From NCBI RefSeq assembly GCF_000981385.1, contig NZ_LATZ01000129.1, forward strand, positions 62,001 to 126,000: 64,000 bases of DNA, given 5' to 3'. The notes under the pieces were generated by a model that was given only the letters and a program-made list of their open reading frames with translations, was not told where the DNA came from and did no database searches. Each line of letters starts with the position of its first letter. Position 1 is the stretch's first letter. Both the position numbers and the translations under genes were made by a program. This DNA comes from Bacillus sp. SA1-12. GTDB taxonomy: Bacteria; Bacillota; Bacilli; Bacillales; Bacillaceae. Positions 52,743 through 61,546 of the stretch are shown here, one piece after another.

Positions 52743-53486
52743 ATGAATAGCATATGGAACAAAACCATTCCAGCAGGTGGCAAATGGTCGGGAGTAATTG
52801 GAAAGAGGAAACTAATTCGATTTACAGCTTTAGGAGAAAACGCAAATCTTTCAACATTAATGTACCATGCAGCAAACTTATCGGAACGCTACAATATGCC
52901 TGATACGCTTAAAGCACAGCATACTGCTCACTTGACAAAAGGACATGTGCTAATGAGTGACAATGGAAGAGTGTTAGCAAGTATTGTTGAGGATAGCTTA
53001 GGCTGGCATGATAGCATCTCGGGTTACACAACACGCATGCAGACAGATGGAAAATATGGGGCAACGAACTATCAAAAACTACGTAATGATTGGCTAAGAA
53101 GCGGTGAAGAAAACCTCTTGGTGGAATTAGTGAGAAACGGATTAGGATCTCGAGACTTGGGCCCAGTCCTTAACTTGTTTTCTAAAGTTTACTGTGATGA
53201 AAAAGGTAATATGCACTATACGGAAAATCATTGCCGAAAAGGTGCGACCGTTACCCTTAGAACAGAAATGGACACTTTATTTATTTTCTCTAATACACCA
53301 AATCCTTTAGATCCCAATCGTGATTATCCATCCGTACCCATTACAATCGAGGTATTTGATGCGAACCCGGTAGAAAGTGATGATATTTGCTTAAATTATC
53401 GACCAGAGAACCGCCGAGCTTTTGAAAATACATGGGAGTATAACATATTACTAGGAAATGCTAATCCGGTTGCTGTTACTAAATAA
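52743..53486 (+). CDS. Carboxyguanidine deiminase subunit (DUF1989, urea carboxylase-associated protein 2)
   Basis: A 247-residue DUF1989 protein of the UAAP2 group. Members form a heteromeric deiminase with UAAP1 that converts carboxyguanidine to allophanate and ammonia. The region SLGWHDSISGYTT near residue 85 corresponds to the metal-site CGCHD loop of its partner but lacks the cysteines, and SRDLGPVLNLFSKVYCDEKG near 133 is a family feature. GGGAGGAA precedes the ATG, about 100 bases after the riboswitch terminator. It is the first gene of the guanidine operon. The partner gene follows after 21 bases. The deiminase role is established for the family; subunit numbering is from memory. Confidence 0.87.
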   Translation: MNSIWNKTIPAGGKWSGVIGKRKLIRFTALGENANLSTLMYHAANLSERYNMPDTLKAQHTAHLTKGHVLMSDNGRVLASIVEDSLGWHDSISGYTTRMQTDGKYGATNYQKLRNDWLRSGEENLLVELVRNGLGSRDLGPVLNLFSKVYCDEKGNMHYTENHCRKGATVTLRTEMDTLFIFSNTPNPLDPNRDYPSVPITIEVFDANPVESDDICLNYRPENRRAFENTWEYNILLGNANPVAVTK

Positions 53487-53507
53487 AATAAACGGGGAGG
53501 AAGAAAC

Positions 53508-54158
53508 ATGGCAGTCTTAAACTATACGGAAAGTCCGCGAAAAGAAGAAGACGCAATTTATGATCAAACGATTCTTGCCGGTGAAGGGTGGATGCATGAG
53601 CTTTTACCAGGTCAGGTGTTAAGAATAGTAGATTTAGAGGGAAACCAAGCGGCGGATACGCTTTTTTACAATGCTGAAAATCCAGATGATCATTATAGTG
53701 CAGTTGCAACCATAGCTGGGCAAGGCAATATTTATTTATCAACGGGCACGATTTTACGCGCTGAATCAAATAAAGAGCTGTTAAAAATTGTGGCAGATAC
53801 CTGTGGCTGCCATGATACATTAGGCGGTGCATGCTCGGCACAAAGCAACACAGTTCGTTATTCTCACGATACACTTCCCATGCATAATTGTCGTGATACA
53901 TTCATGCTTCAGCTTGCAAAGTATGATGACACATATACAAAACGCGATTTGGCTCCTAACATCAACTTTTTTATGAATGTTCCTGTAACCCCTGAAGGAG
54001 GACTCCAATTTGCAGATGGTGTATCAGCTCCGGGAAGATATGTAGAAGTCCAATCAATTGTAAAAACGATCGCCTTAATCAGCAATTGTCCACAGTTGAA
54101 CAATCCATGTAATGCATATAATCCAACACCGATCCGCGTGCTGATCTGGAATAACTAG
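53508..54158 (+). CDS. Carboxyguanidine deiminase subunit (DUF1989, urea carboxylase-associated protein 1)
   Basis: A 216-residue DUF1989 protein of the UAAP1 group, the probable catalytic partner of the preceding subunit. The key block ADTCGCHDTLGGACSAQSNT near residues 92-111 supplies the conserved cysteines and histidine of the metal site, and HNCRDTFMLQL near 126 is the second family block. LRIVDLEGNQAADTLFYNA near 39 is characteristic. GGGGAGGAAG lies before the ATG. It is followed by the carboxylase gene 23 bases later. Together the pair should release ammonia from carboxyguanidine. Confidence 0.9.
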   Translation: MAVLNYTESPRKEEDAIYDQTILAGEGWMHELLPGQVLRIVDLEGNQAADTLFYNAENPDDHYSAVATIAGQGNIYLSTGTILRAESNKELLKIVADTCGCHDTLGGACSAQSNTVRYSHDTLPMHNCRDTFMLQLAKYDDTYTKRDLAPNINFFMNVPVTPEGGLQFADGVSAPGRYVEVQSIVKTIALISNCPQLNNPCNAYNPTPIRVLIWNN

Positions 54159-54181
54159 TTGAAAAGACAGGAGTGATAGAT

Positions 54182-57100
54182 ATGTTTAAAAAGATACTTA
54201 TTGCAAACCGCGGGGCAATTGCAGTACGAATTGAACGTACGTTAAAAAGACTTGGTATTTCTTCTGTTGCGGTTTACACAAAAGCAGACCAAGATAGTTT
54301 GCATGTTGATAATGCCGATGAAGCTGTGCTGATCGGCGAAGGGGCAGCAAAAGACAGTTATTTACATGCAGAATTAATATTACAAACAGCGCTTGAGACT
54401 GGTGCAGATGCAATTCATCCAGGCTATGGGTTTCTAAGTGAAAATGCTGATTTTGCCAGGGCATGTCTTGAAAAAGGAATCGCATTTATTGGACCTTCTC
54501 CAGAGCAAATGGAAATGTTCGGATTAAAGCATTCAGCAAGGGAAATTGCTGAAAGAGCGCGTGTTCCAATGCTATCTGGAACTAATTTAATTGATAATTT
54601 AGAAACTGCTTTAAAGCATGCTGAGAAAATCGGTTACCCTGTTATTTTAAAAAGCACGGCAGGGGGCGGCGGAATTGGGATGCGTGTATGTCAGGATGAG
54701 GCAGAGCTAAAAGCTGCGTATGATGGTGTCCGTCATCTTGCAGAAACGAATTTTAAAAATGGCGGTCTTTTTTTAGAAAAATATATAGAAAAAGCCCGTC
54801 ATATCGAGGTACAGATTTTCGGAAATCAATTTGGAGAGGTTGTTTCGTTAGGGGAACGTGACTGTTCCATACAACGGCGCAATCAAAAGGTGATTGAGGA
54901 AAGTCCGGCACCAAATCTATCAAATGAAGTACGTGAAAACATGTTTGCTGCTGCAAAGCGGTTAGCAAGTGAGGTCGGATACAGAAGTGCAGGAACCGTA
55001 GAATTTTTGTATGATCCTCAAAGTTCTGAGTTTTATTTTTTAGAAGTCAATACCAGATTGCAGGTTGAACATGGTGTAACAGAAGAGGTATTAGGGGTGG
55101 ATTTAGTTGAGTGGATGGTCAAGGAGGCGGCAAATGAATTAACAGATTTACAATCTCTTATTCATAAGCCAATAGGACATAGCGTCCAAGCTCGGATCTA
55201 TGCGGAAGATTGTCTTCATGATTTTCGCCCTAGTGCAGGTCAGCTGGATCAAGCCATATTTTCAAGCCTTTCAAGGAATGAAACATGGGTAAGAGATGGA
55301 ATCACGATTACTTCATTATATGATCCAATGCTAGCAAAGATCATTGTTCACAGTGAAACAAGAAAAGAAGCGATCGCTAAATTAGTTCAGGCCTTAAGTG
55401 AAACACGCCTATATGGCATTACAACCAATCTTCAGTATTTACAAAGCCTGCTAATGGAAGAGGATTGCCTGGAAGGTAATGTTTATACGCGGATGTTAAA
55501 TGGTTTCAATCCTGTTGAAAATGCCTTGGAGGTATTAGATGGCGGTGTGCAAACAACCATACAGGATTGGCCGGGAAGAACTGGCCATTGGGATATAGGT
55601 GTTCCTCCTTGTGGTCCAATGGATCCGCTATCCTTTAGGATCGGAAACAAATTATTAGGAAATGATGATTATGCTCCAGGATTGGAACTCACTTTGCGGG
55701 GCGGTTCTTATCGGTTTCGAAATGAGATGTGGTTCTGCTTAACCGGAGCTGATATGGAGGCATTGCTGGATGGTGAGGCTGTTCCAATGTATAAACCGAT
55801 TTCGGCTAGAAATGGCCAGGTACTATCGTTCGGAGAGGCGAAAGTTGGGATGCGCACATATTTGATGATCGCTGGCGGTTTTGATATGCCAAAAATTTTA
55901 GGCAGCTCATCAACATTTACACTTGGAAACTTTGGAGGCCATGGTGGCCGGGCTCTCCGCACAGGAGATGTGTTAGCTGTTGGTCATCACATCAAACAAA
56001 GTTATTATCAAGAACTTCCTGCTTTGCACCAGCCGCGAATGAATCGCTCATGGAAAATTGGTGTTATTCCCGGACCGCATTGTACAGAAGAATTTTTGCA
56101 AGAGGGTTATTTAACCCAGCTGACAGAAACGAAATGGGAGGTTCATTTTAATAGCTCTAGAACAGGCGTCCGTCTTGTTGGGCCTAAGCCGCTTTGGGCA
56201 CGGGAGGACGGAGGAGAAGCAGGGCTGCATCCATCCAATATTCATGACAATGCATATGCAATTGGTACGTTAGATTTAACAGGCGATATGCCGATTCTGC
56301 TAGGTCCCGATGGTCCTAGTCTTGGGGGATTTGTTTGTCCAGTGACGACTGCATCTGCGGAATTTTGGAAAATTGGTCAGCTTCATCCTGGGGATACTGT
56401 CCAATTCCAGCTCATTACATTAGAAGAAGCTGCCCGTTTACGAAAGCTGCAGGAAAATAATCTTAAAGCGATTGGTGATAACGAGTTCAATCTTTTAAAC
56501 AAGGTTGAAATCATACAAGCAAAGAAAGTTTTATCTTCAGATTATCCAGTGCTGGCATTTGAGAAACACAATCGTAATTTTCCAATCACCATTCGTTGTT
56601 GCGGCGATGAACACTTATTAGTAGAGTACGGGGAAATGGAGCTTGACTTATTACTTAGATTTCAGGCCCATGCATTAATGGATGCTATCCAAAATAGCAG
56701 CGAAATACCTGTATTAGACTTAACACCCGGTATACGCTCATTGCAAATACACATTGATGCCTCAAAAATAACAGTGAAAGAAACAGCTGAAAAGGTATTA
56801 GAAATTGATAGAAGGCTCCCGGCTCTTGAATCCATCCAAGTACCATCAAGAATTGTTCGTTTGCCGCTTTCATGGAATGATCCCTCTGTACAGCTTGCAA
56901 CAGAACGATATCAGCAAAATGTCCGGTCAGATGCGCCATGGTGTCCGGATAATCTAGAATTTATTAGAAGAATAAATGGACTTGAAAGCATTAAAGATGT
57001 AAAAGATATCGTCTTTTCTGCCAATTATCTTGTACTTGGCCTAGGGGATGTCTATTTAGGTGCACCTGTTGCCACACCAATTGATCCCAGACATCGTCTT

Positions 57101-57820
57101 GTGACAACAAAGTATAATCCTGCGCGTACCTGGACACCTGAAAACGCTGTAGGCATCGGCGGTGCATATATGTGTGTATATGGAATGGAGGGACCGGGAG
57201 GCTATCAATTTGTTGGAAGAACCATTCAAATGTGGAACAGGCTTCGTTCTACAAAGAGTTTTGAACAGGGCAAGCCATGGTTATTACGCTTTTTTGATCA
57301 AATTCAGTTTTATCCGGTAGAAGCTGATGAATTGCTGGAGATGCGTGAGAACTTCTTACGAGGCAGATTTGAGGCGGATATAACAGAAACAACATTTGAT
57401 CTTGGTGAATATTTGACATTCCATGAAGAGATTAAGGAAAGCACCAAGCAATTTAAGGTTCTCCAACAAGAGGCCTTTAAAGCAGAACGAGAAAGATGGA
57501 AGGAACTAGGGATTGCCGAGCACGTTTCTGAGGAAGAAACTGCAAGTGCTCATGATGAAGAAGTTCTTCCAGAAGGGGCAATACCTATTCACTGTACGAT
57601 GCCTGGAAGTGTGTGGAAGGTTCTTGTTACACCGGGGCAAAATATGAAAAAAGGGGATGTTCTGATCATTGAGGAAAGCATGAAAATGGAATTTCCCCAA
57701 ACAGCACCATGTGATGGAATCGTTGTTGAAGTGTACGTAAAACCTGGAGATGCTGTCCATGCAGGACAATTAATTGTCAGCATGTTTGAGGAAGTGAATG
57801 AAAAGGTGGGTGCTGTATAA
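54182..57820 (+). CDS. Guanidine carboxylase (urea carboxylase family), biotin-dependent
   Basis: A 1212-residue multidomain enzyme that uses ATP and bicarbonate to carboxylate guanidine. Biotin carboxylase occupies about residues 1-445 (KILIANRGAIAVRI; STAGGGGIGMRV; EVNTRLQVEHGVTE). Then come a KipA/AHS2-type carboxyltransferase domain at about 457-755 (TIQDWPGRTGHWDIGVPPCG), a KipI/AHS1-type domain at about 800-1010, and a biotinyl domain with ESMKMEF near 1164 whose lysine carries biotin. ATG 54182 follows CAGGAGTGATAGAT. Such proteins were long annotated as urea carboxylase; the riboswitch and deiminase genes indicate guanidine as true substrate. Reported discrimination rests on a carboxyltransferase residue that I did not align. 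Confidence 0.92.
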   Translation: MFKKILIANRGAIAVRIERTLKRLGISSVAVYTKADQDSLHVDNADEAVLIGEGAAKDSYLHAELILQTALETGADAIHPGYGFLSENADFARACLEKGIAFIGPSPEQMEMFGLKHSAREIAERARVPMLSGTNLIDNLETALKHAEKIGYPVILKSTAGGGGIGMRVCQDEAELKAAYDGVRHLAETNFKNGGLFLEKYIEKARHIEVQIFGNQFGEVVSLGERDCSIQRRNQKVIEESPAPNLSNEVRENMFAAAKRLASEVGYRSAGTVEFLYDPQSSEFYFLEVNTRLQVEHGVTEEVLGVDLVEWMVKEAANELTDLQSLIHKPIGHSVQARIYAEDCLHDFRPSAGQLDQAIFSSLSRNETWVRDGITITSLYDPMLAKIIVHSETRKEAIAKLVQALSETRLYGITTNLQYLQSLLMEEDCLEGNVYTRMLNGFNPVENALEVLDGGVQTTIQDWPGRTGHWDIGVPPCGPMDPLSFRIGNKLLGNDDYAPGLELTLRGGSYRFRNEMWFCLTGADMEALLDGEAVPMYKPISARNGQVLSFGEAKVGMRTYLMIAGGFDMPKILGSSSTFTLGNFGGHGGRALRTGDVLAVGHHIKQSYYQELPALHQPRMNRSWKIGVIPGPHCTEEFLQEGYLTQLTETKWEVHFNSSRTGVRLVGPKPLWAREDGGEAGLHPSNIHDNAYAIGTLDLTGDMPILLGPDGPSLGGFVCPVTTASAEFWKIGQLHPGDTVQFQLITLEEAARLRKLQENNLKAIGDNEFNLLNKVEIIQAKKVLSSDYPVLAFEKHNRNFPITIRCCGDEHLLVEYGEMELDLLLRFQAHALMDAIQNSSEIPVLDLTPGIRSLQIHIDASKITVKETAEKVLEIDRRLPALESIQVPSRIVRLPLSWNDPSVQLATERYQQNVRSDAPWCPDNLEFIRRINGLESIKDVKDIVFSANYLVLGLGDVYLGAPVATPIDPRHRLVTTKYNPARTWTPENAVGIGGAYMCVYGMEGPGGYQFVGRTIQMWNRLRSTKSFEQGKPWLLRFFDQIQFYPVEADELLEMRENFLRGRFEADITETTFDLGEYLTFHEEIKESTKQFKVLQQEAFKAERERWKELGIAEHVSEEETASAHDEEVLPEGAIPIHCTMPGSVWKVLVTPGQNMKKGDVLIIEESMKMEFPQTAPCDGIVVEVYVKPGDAVHAGQLIVSMFEEVNEKVGAV

Positions 57821-59565
57821 TGAATAAAATTGAATTACCCAAAAAACTAACACTAGCTTGGCTGCGTGAAAAATATCTTAAACATGAACTTACCCCAACT
57901 GAAGTAATAAACGAAATAATTAAGCGTGCCAAAAGAGATGAACGAATGAATATTTGGATAACACCGCCAAACATGGGGGATATTCAGCCAAATCTTGATC
58001 GTTTGCAATTGCTCGACATTGACTCGGCACCACTTTGGGGTATTCCTTTCGCCATTAAGGATAATATCGATTTGGCAAATGTCCCAACCACTGCGGGGTG
58101 TCCTGAATATGCCTATACACCAACAGAACATTCAACAGTTGTCGCACGATTAATCGAAGCAGGAGCCATCCCGATTGGAAAAACCAATCTTGATCAATTT
58201 GCAACAGGATTGGTAGGTACGAGAAGTCCATACGGAGAAACGCATAACTCTAAGCGGCCAGAACTCATAAGCGGCGGTTCAAGCTCCGGCTCTGCCGTTG
58301 CGGTGGCAAGAGGGCAAGCTGCATTTTCCCTTGGAACAGATACAGCAGGTTCTGGTCGAGTACCGGCAGCTTTAAATGATCTAGTCGGATTAAAGCCGAG
58401 TTTAGGAGCGTGGCCGACAAAAGGAGTTGTCCCAGCATGTGCGAGTCTTGACTGTGTCACTGTTTTTTCTCATAGCTTAGAAGATGCCAAGAAGGTTGAT
58501 GCTATGGCAAGGGGAATAGATGAGCACGATCCTTGGTCACGCCAACTTCCATTTCCAGTACAGAAATTGCCTGAAAAAATCTGTTTACCAAGAGAGCCAC
58601 TAGCGTTTTTTGGTCCATTTGCCAATGAGTATAAAGCTGCATGGGAACAAGCAATTAGTAACTTAAAACAATTAAATATTCCGATAGAATATATTGATGA
58701 TCAATTATTTTCTGAAGCTGCATCCGTTCTTTATGATGGACCATTTGTAGCGGAACGCTGGGCTGATCTAGGAGGCTTTATTGAAGAGCATCCAGGTACT
58801 GCTTTTCCAGTAACAGAACAAGTATTGCGTTCAGGTGCCTCACCAAAATATGATGCTGCTTCCCTCTTTCATTCCATACATCGTTTACAGACATTAAAAC
58901 GAAAAGCCAGCAATCTTTTAAAGAATGCCGTGCTTGTGATGCCAACAGCAGGCGGAACCTGGACTCGGGAGCAAGTAAGAGAAGATCCGATCAAAACAAA
59001 CAGTGATATGGGGCGTTATACAAATCATTGCAACTTATTGGATTTATGTGCGGTTGCCATTCCTGCTGGAAAAGCTGCAGTAAATCTTCCATTTGGGATC
59101 ACCTTCTTTGCTCTCTCAGAAAACGAAGGCATTATGACAGGTGCAGCTGAGGTTTTTATGGATCAAAATGAAAGTCCTGAAAAGAAAACATTTGTAGCGG
59201 TATGTGGTTTGCATATGCGAGGCTTCCCATTGGAAAAGCAAATGCTTGAGTTTGGTGCGATCTTTGTGAAGGAGGCAATCACAGCAGAAAAATATCAATT
59301 TATTAAACTCCCGACTTCCCCTGCAAAGCCTGGTCTTATCAAAAAGCAAACAGGCGGAAAAGCAATTGAATTAGAGATTTGGGAAATGCCATTTCATTCA
59401 TTCGGAGAATTTGCTGCTCTTATACCAGCCCCACTTGGAATTGGTAAAGTGGAGCTTCAGGATGGTTCAGAAATACCAGGATTTATTTGTGAAGGCTATG
59501 CAGCAGATGGATCACAAGATATAACTGATTTAGGAAGCTGGAAGAAGCTAGAGGTAAAAGCTTAA
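57820..59565 (+). CDS. atzF: Allophanate hydrolase
   Basis: A 581-residue amidase-signature enzyme that hydrolyses allophanate to ammonia and carbon dioxide, the final step of the pathway. The Ser-cisSer-Lys triad is visible in PFAIKDNIDLANV (lysine near 79), GGSSSGSAVAVARG (near 151) and TDTAGSGRVPAALNDLVG (nucleophile serine near 176). A C-terminal domain from about 460 (FVAVCGLHMRGFPLEKQM) is the AtzF-type C-domain. The start overlaps the carboxylase stop by one base (TAATG). A terminator follows at 59598, closing the four-gene operon. The symbol follows the name of the enzyme class. Confidence 0.94.
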   Translation: MNKIELPKKLTLAWLREKYLKHELTPTEVINEIIKRAKRDERMNIWITPPNMGDIQPNLDRLQLLDIDSAPLWGIPFAIKDNIDLANVPTTAGCPEYAYTPTEHSTVVARLIEAGAIPIGKTNLDQFATGLVGTRSPYGETHNSKRPELISGGSSSGSAVAVARGQAAFSLGTDTAGSGRVPAALNDLVGLKPSLGAWPTKGVVPACASLDCVTVFSHSLEDAKKVDAMARGIDEHDPWSRQLPFPVQKLPEKICLPREPLAFFGPFANEYKAAWEQAISNLKQLNIPIEYIDDQLFSEAASVLYDGPFVAERWADLGGFIEEHPGTAFPVTEQVLRSGASPKYDAASLFHSIHRLQTLKRKASNLLKNAVLVMPTAGGTWTREQVREDPIKTNSDMGRYTNHCNLLDLCAVAIPAGKAAVNLPFGITFFALSENEGIMTGAAEVFMDQNESPEKKTFVAVCGLHMRGFPLEKQMLEFGAIFVKEAITAEKYQFIKLPTSPAKPGLIKKQTGGKAIELEIWEMPFHSFGEFAALIPAPLGIGKVELQDGSEIPGFICEGYAADGSQDITDLGSWKKLEVKA

Positions 59566-59597
59566 TAGAATCGTATGAAATTACTTTCATCTTACTT

Positions 59598-59638
59598 AAT
59601 ACCCTTGTCTTGTTAAAAACTAAGCAGGGGTATTTTTT
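59598..59638 (+). terminator. Terminator of the guanidine operon
   Basis: AATACCC-TG-TT pairs with AA-CA-GGGTATTTTTT around a loop of about ten bases. Confidence 0.75.
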
Positions 59639-59767
59639 ATGAAATTTGTTCTTCTAATCAATTTCTTCTTTAAATAAGCAGGACTTTCTATTTATAAACT
59701 TGAATAAGTTTGTAACGGCCTTGCGAATAATGAGTGGTCTGAAGCTGATATTAGGAGTGGGAGAAAG

Positions 59768-60727
59768 TTGAAACAAACGGTCATCATTTACCGAAAAGTA
59801 CCTGAGGATGTTCTAGCCTTATTAAAGGAAAAATTCGATATTAAGTATTTTAATAACTTAGAAACAGATCATGATCCTGATTTTCTGAAAGTATTACCTT
59901 CTGCACATGGATTGCTAGGTGCTAGCCTAAAAGTAAATAAGGAGTTCCTCGATCAAGCCCCCAATTTAAAAATCGTATCAAATATTTCAGTTGGCTACGA
60001 TAATTTGGATTTAGAAGAATTGAAAAAAAGAGGTATCCAAGCAACGAATACACCAGGAGTATTAGTAGATACAACAGCGGATACTGTTTTTGGTCTATTG
60101 CTTGCAACAGCTAGAAGAATGCCTGAGCTTGATTTATATGTGAAAACAGGTAAGTGGAAAGGAACGAAGGACGAGGATTTGTTCGGTGTAGATGTTCATC
60201 ATAAAGTTCTCGGTATTATTGGATTAGGGGACATCGGAAAAGCCATTGCCAAACGAGGCCATTTTGGCTTTGATATGGAGATTCTCTATCACAATCGCTC
60301 AAGAAATGCACAGGTGGAAAATGAGTTTAAGGCTGCATATTGTGAGCTTGACGAATTGCTGAGCAAATCGGATTATGTTTGCTTAATGACACCGCATACT
60401 CCAGAAACGGATAAGATGATCGGAGAAAGAGAATTCCGATTAATGAGAGACACAGCTATCTTTATCAATGGGTCAAGAGGTAAAAACGTTGATGAATCAG
60501 CGTTGATAAAAGCTTTGCAATCCGGACAAATTTTAGCTGCAGGTTTGGATGTTTATGAAACAGAACCGGTAAACAAAGATAACCCATTATTAAACCTTTC
60601 CAACGTCGTTACGCTGCCTCATATCGGATCAGCCACAAAAGAAACAAGGGAAAAGATGGCGAGGCTGGCAGCTGAAAATTTAGTAACCGGACTTGAGGGC
60701 GGCACTCCGCCGAATTTGATTATTTAA
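59768..60727 (+). CDS. D-2-hydroxyacid dehydrogenase (GhrB/YvcT type)
   Basis: A 319-residue NAD(P)H-dependent reductase of 2-keto acids such as glyoxylate, hydroxypyruvate or 2-ketogluconate. The coenzyme motif LGIIGLGDIGKAIAKRG lies near residue 147, the catalytic arginine in INGSRGKNVDE near 238, the glutamate in DVYETEPV near 262 and the histidine in LPHIGSATKETR near 283. It starts with TTG 59768 behind GGAGTGGGAG. It resembles B. subtilis YvcT. It is a separate unit downstream of the guanidine operon and no functional link to guanidine is evident. Confidence 0.88.
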   Translation: MKQTVIIYRKVPEDVLALLKEKFDIKYFNNLETDHDPDFLKVLPSAHGLLGASLKVNKEFLDQAPNLKIVSNISVGYDNLDLEELKKRGIQATNTPGVLVDTTADTVFGLLLATARRMPELDLYVKTGKWKGTKDEDLFGVDVHHKVLGIIGLGDIGKAIAKRGHFGFDMEILYHNRSRNAQVENEFKAAYCELDELLSKSDYVCLMTPHTPETDKMIGEREFRLMRDTAIFINGSRGKNVDESALIKALQSGQILAAGLDVYETEPVNKDNPLLNLSNVVTLPHIGSATKETREKMARLAAENLVTGLEGGTPPNLII

Positions 60728-60734
60728 TAGAATG

Positions 60735-60767
60735 TGGGACAGAATAAAAGTTCTGTCCCATATTTAA
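60735..60767 (+). terminator. Terminator after the hydroxyacid dehydrogenase
   Basis: TGGGACAGAA and TTCTGTCCCA form a perfect 10-bp stem over a six-base loop; the tail TATTTAATT is only moderately T-rich. Confidence 0.7.
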
Positions 60768-60843
60768 TTAATCATGATTGATTATAGATCCGAAATTTTT
60801 CCTAGACTAAAGAACATAACCTGAAAAAAGGGGAATGTTTTAG

Positions 60844-61503
60844 TTGGAAAATCTACTAACAAATCAAATCGTTGTTTATTTAATCGCTGCATATATTTTG
60901 TCCCATGTCCCAATTATTGGACGCTATCTTACAATGATCAATACATTGATTCATGAAAATGGCCATGCTCTAGCTGCGCTGTTTCTTAATGGCAAGGTTT
61001 ATTCAATTAAATTATTTATTAATACGGCAGGAGAAGCGGTTACAGGCCAACGCGGATGGTTTTCAAGTGTAGTGATTTCTTATGCTGGATATACGTTTTC
61101 TTCTCTAGCCGCTTATGGCTGTTTTATGCTTCTGAACAAGGGAAATAGTCGTTTCATTTTATATGCATTTTTAACGATTGCAATCATTAATTTACTGCTG
61201 TGGATAAGAAATCTGTATGGGGCTGTTTGGCTTATTTCATTTATTGCTCTATTCGGATGGACGTTATATAGCGGGAATGGCACCATTCAAACATTTCTTG
61301 CCTATTTTCTGTCATCAGTCCTATTAACAGAGTCTGTTTCTTCTGCCTTACAAATTTTTATGTTAAGCATAGTAAAAAGTAAGTCAGCAGGAGATGCAGC
61401 AAGTTTGGCTCATTATACGAAAATTCCTGCCTTCCTATGGGGATTTGTTTTTTTCTTTCAATCTCTCTATGTTGCGTTTATTGCCATTCGCAACCTTGTT
61501 TGA
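60844..61503 (+). CDS. M50-like membrane zinc metalloprotease
   Basis: A 219-residue membrane protein with about six helices. The first helix is followed by TLIHENGHALAALFLNG near residues 36-52, the HExxH-type zinc motif (HENGH) of M50B-like proteases. This is the arrangement of the peptidase M50B-like family, often linked to membrane housekeeping, whose substrates are mostly unknown. It starts with TTG 60844 behind AAGGGGAATG. The next gene begins 44 bases after its stop and may be co-transcribed. A second metal ligand, commonly an aspartate in a later helix, was not clearly identified. Confidence 0.78.
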   Translation: MENLLTNQIVVYLIAAYILSHVPIIGRYLTMINTLIHENGHALAALFLNGKVYSIKLFINTAGEAVTGQRGWFSSVVISYAGYTFSSLAAYGCFMLLNKGNSRFILYAFLTIAIINLLLWIRNLYGAVWLISFIALFGWTLYSGNGTIQTFLAYFLSSVLLTESVSSALQIFMLSIVKSKSAGDAASLAHYTKIPAFLWGFVFFFQSLYVAFIAIRNLV

Positions 61504-61546
61504 TTTAATCTGCGAATCTTTTGTTTGCCTGAGGAGGAGGGCACAT

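Noticed and set aside
54182..57820. Urea carboxylase as final annotation
   Set aside because: Guanidine-I riboswitch and two DUF1989 deiminase genes in the operon favour guanidine as substrate.
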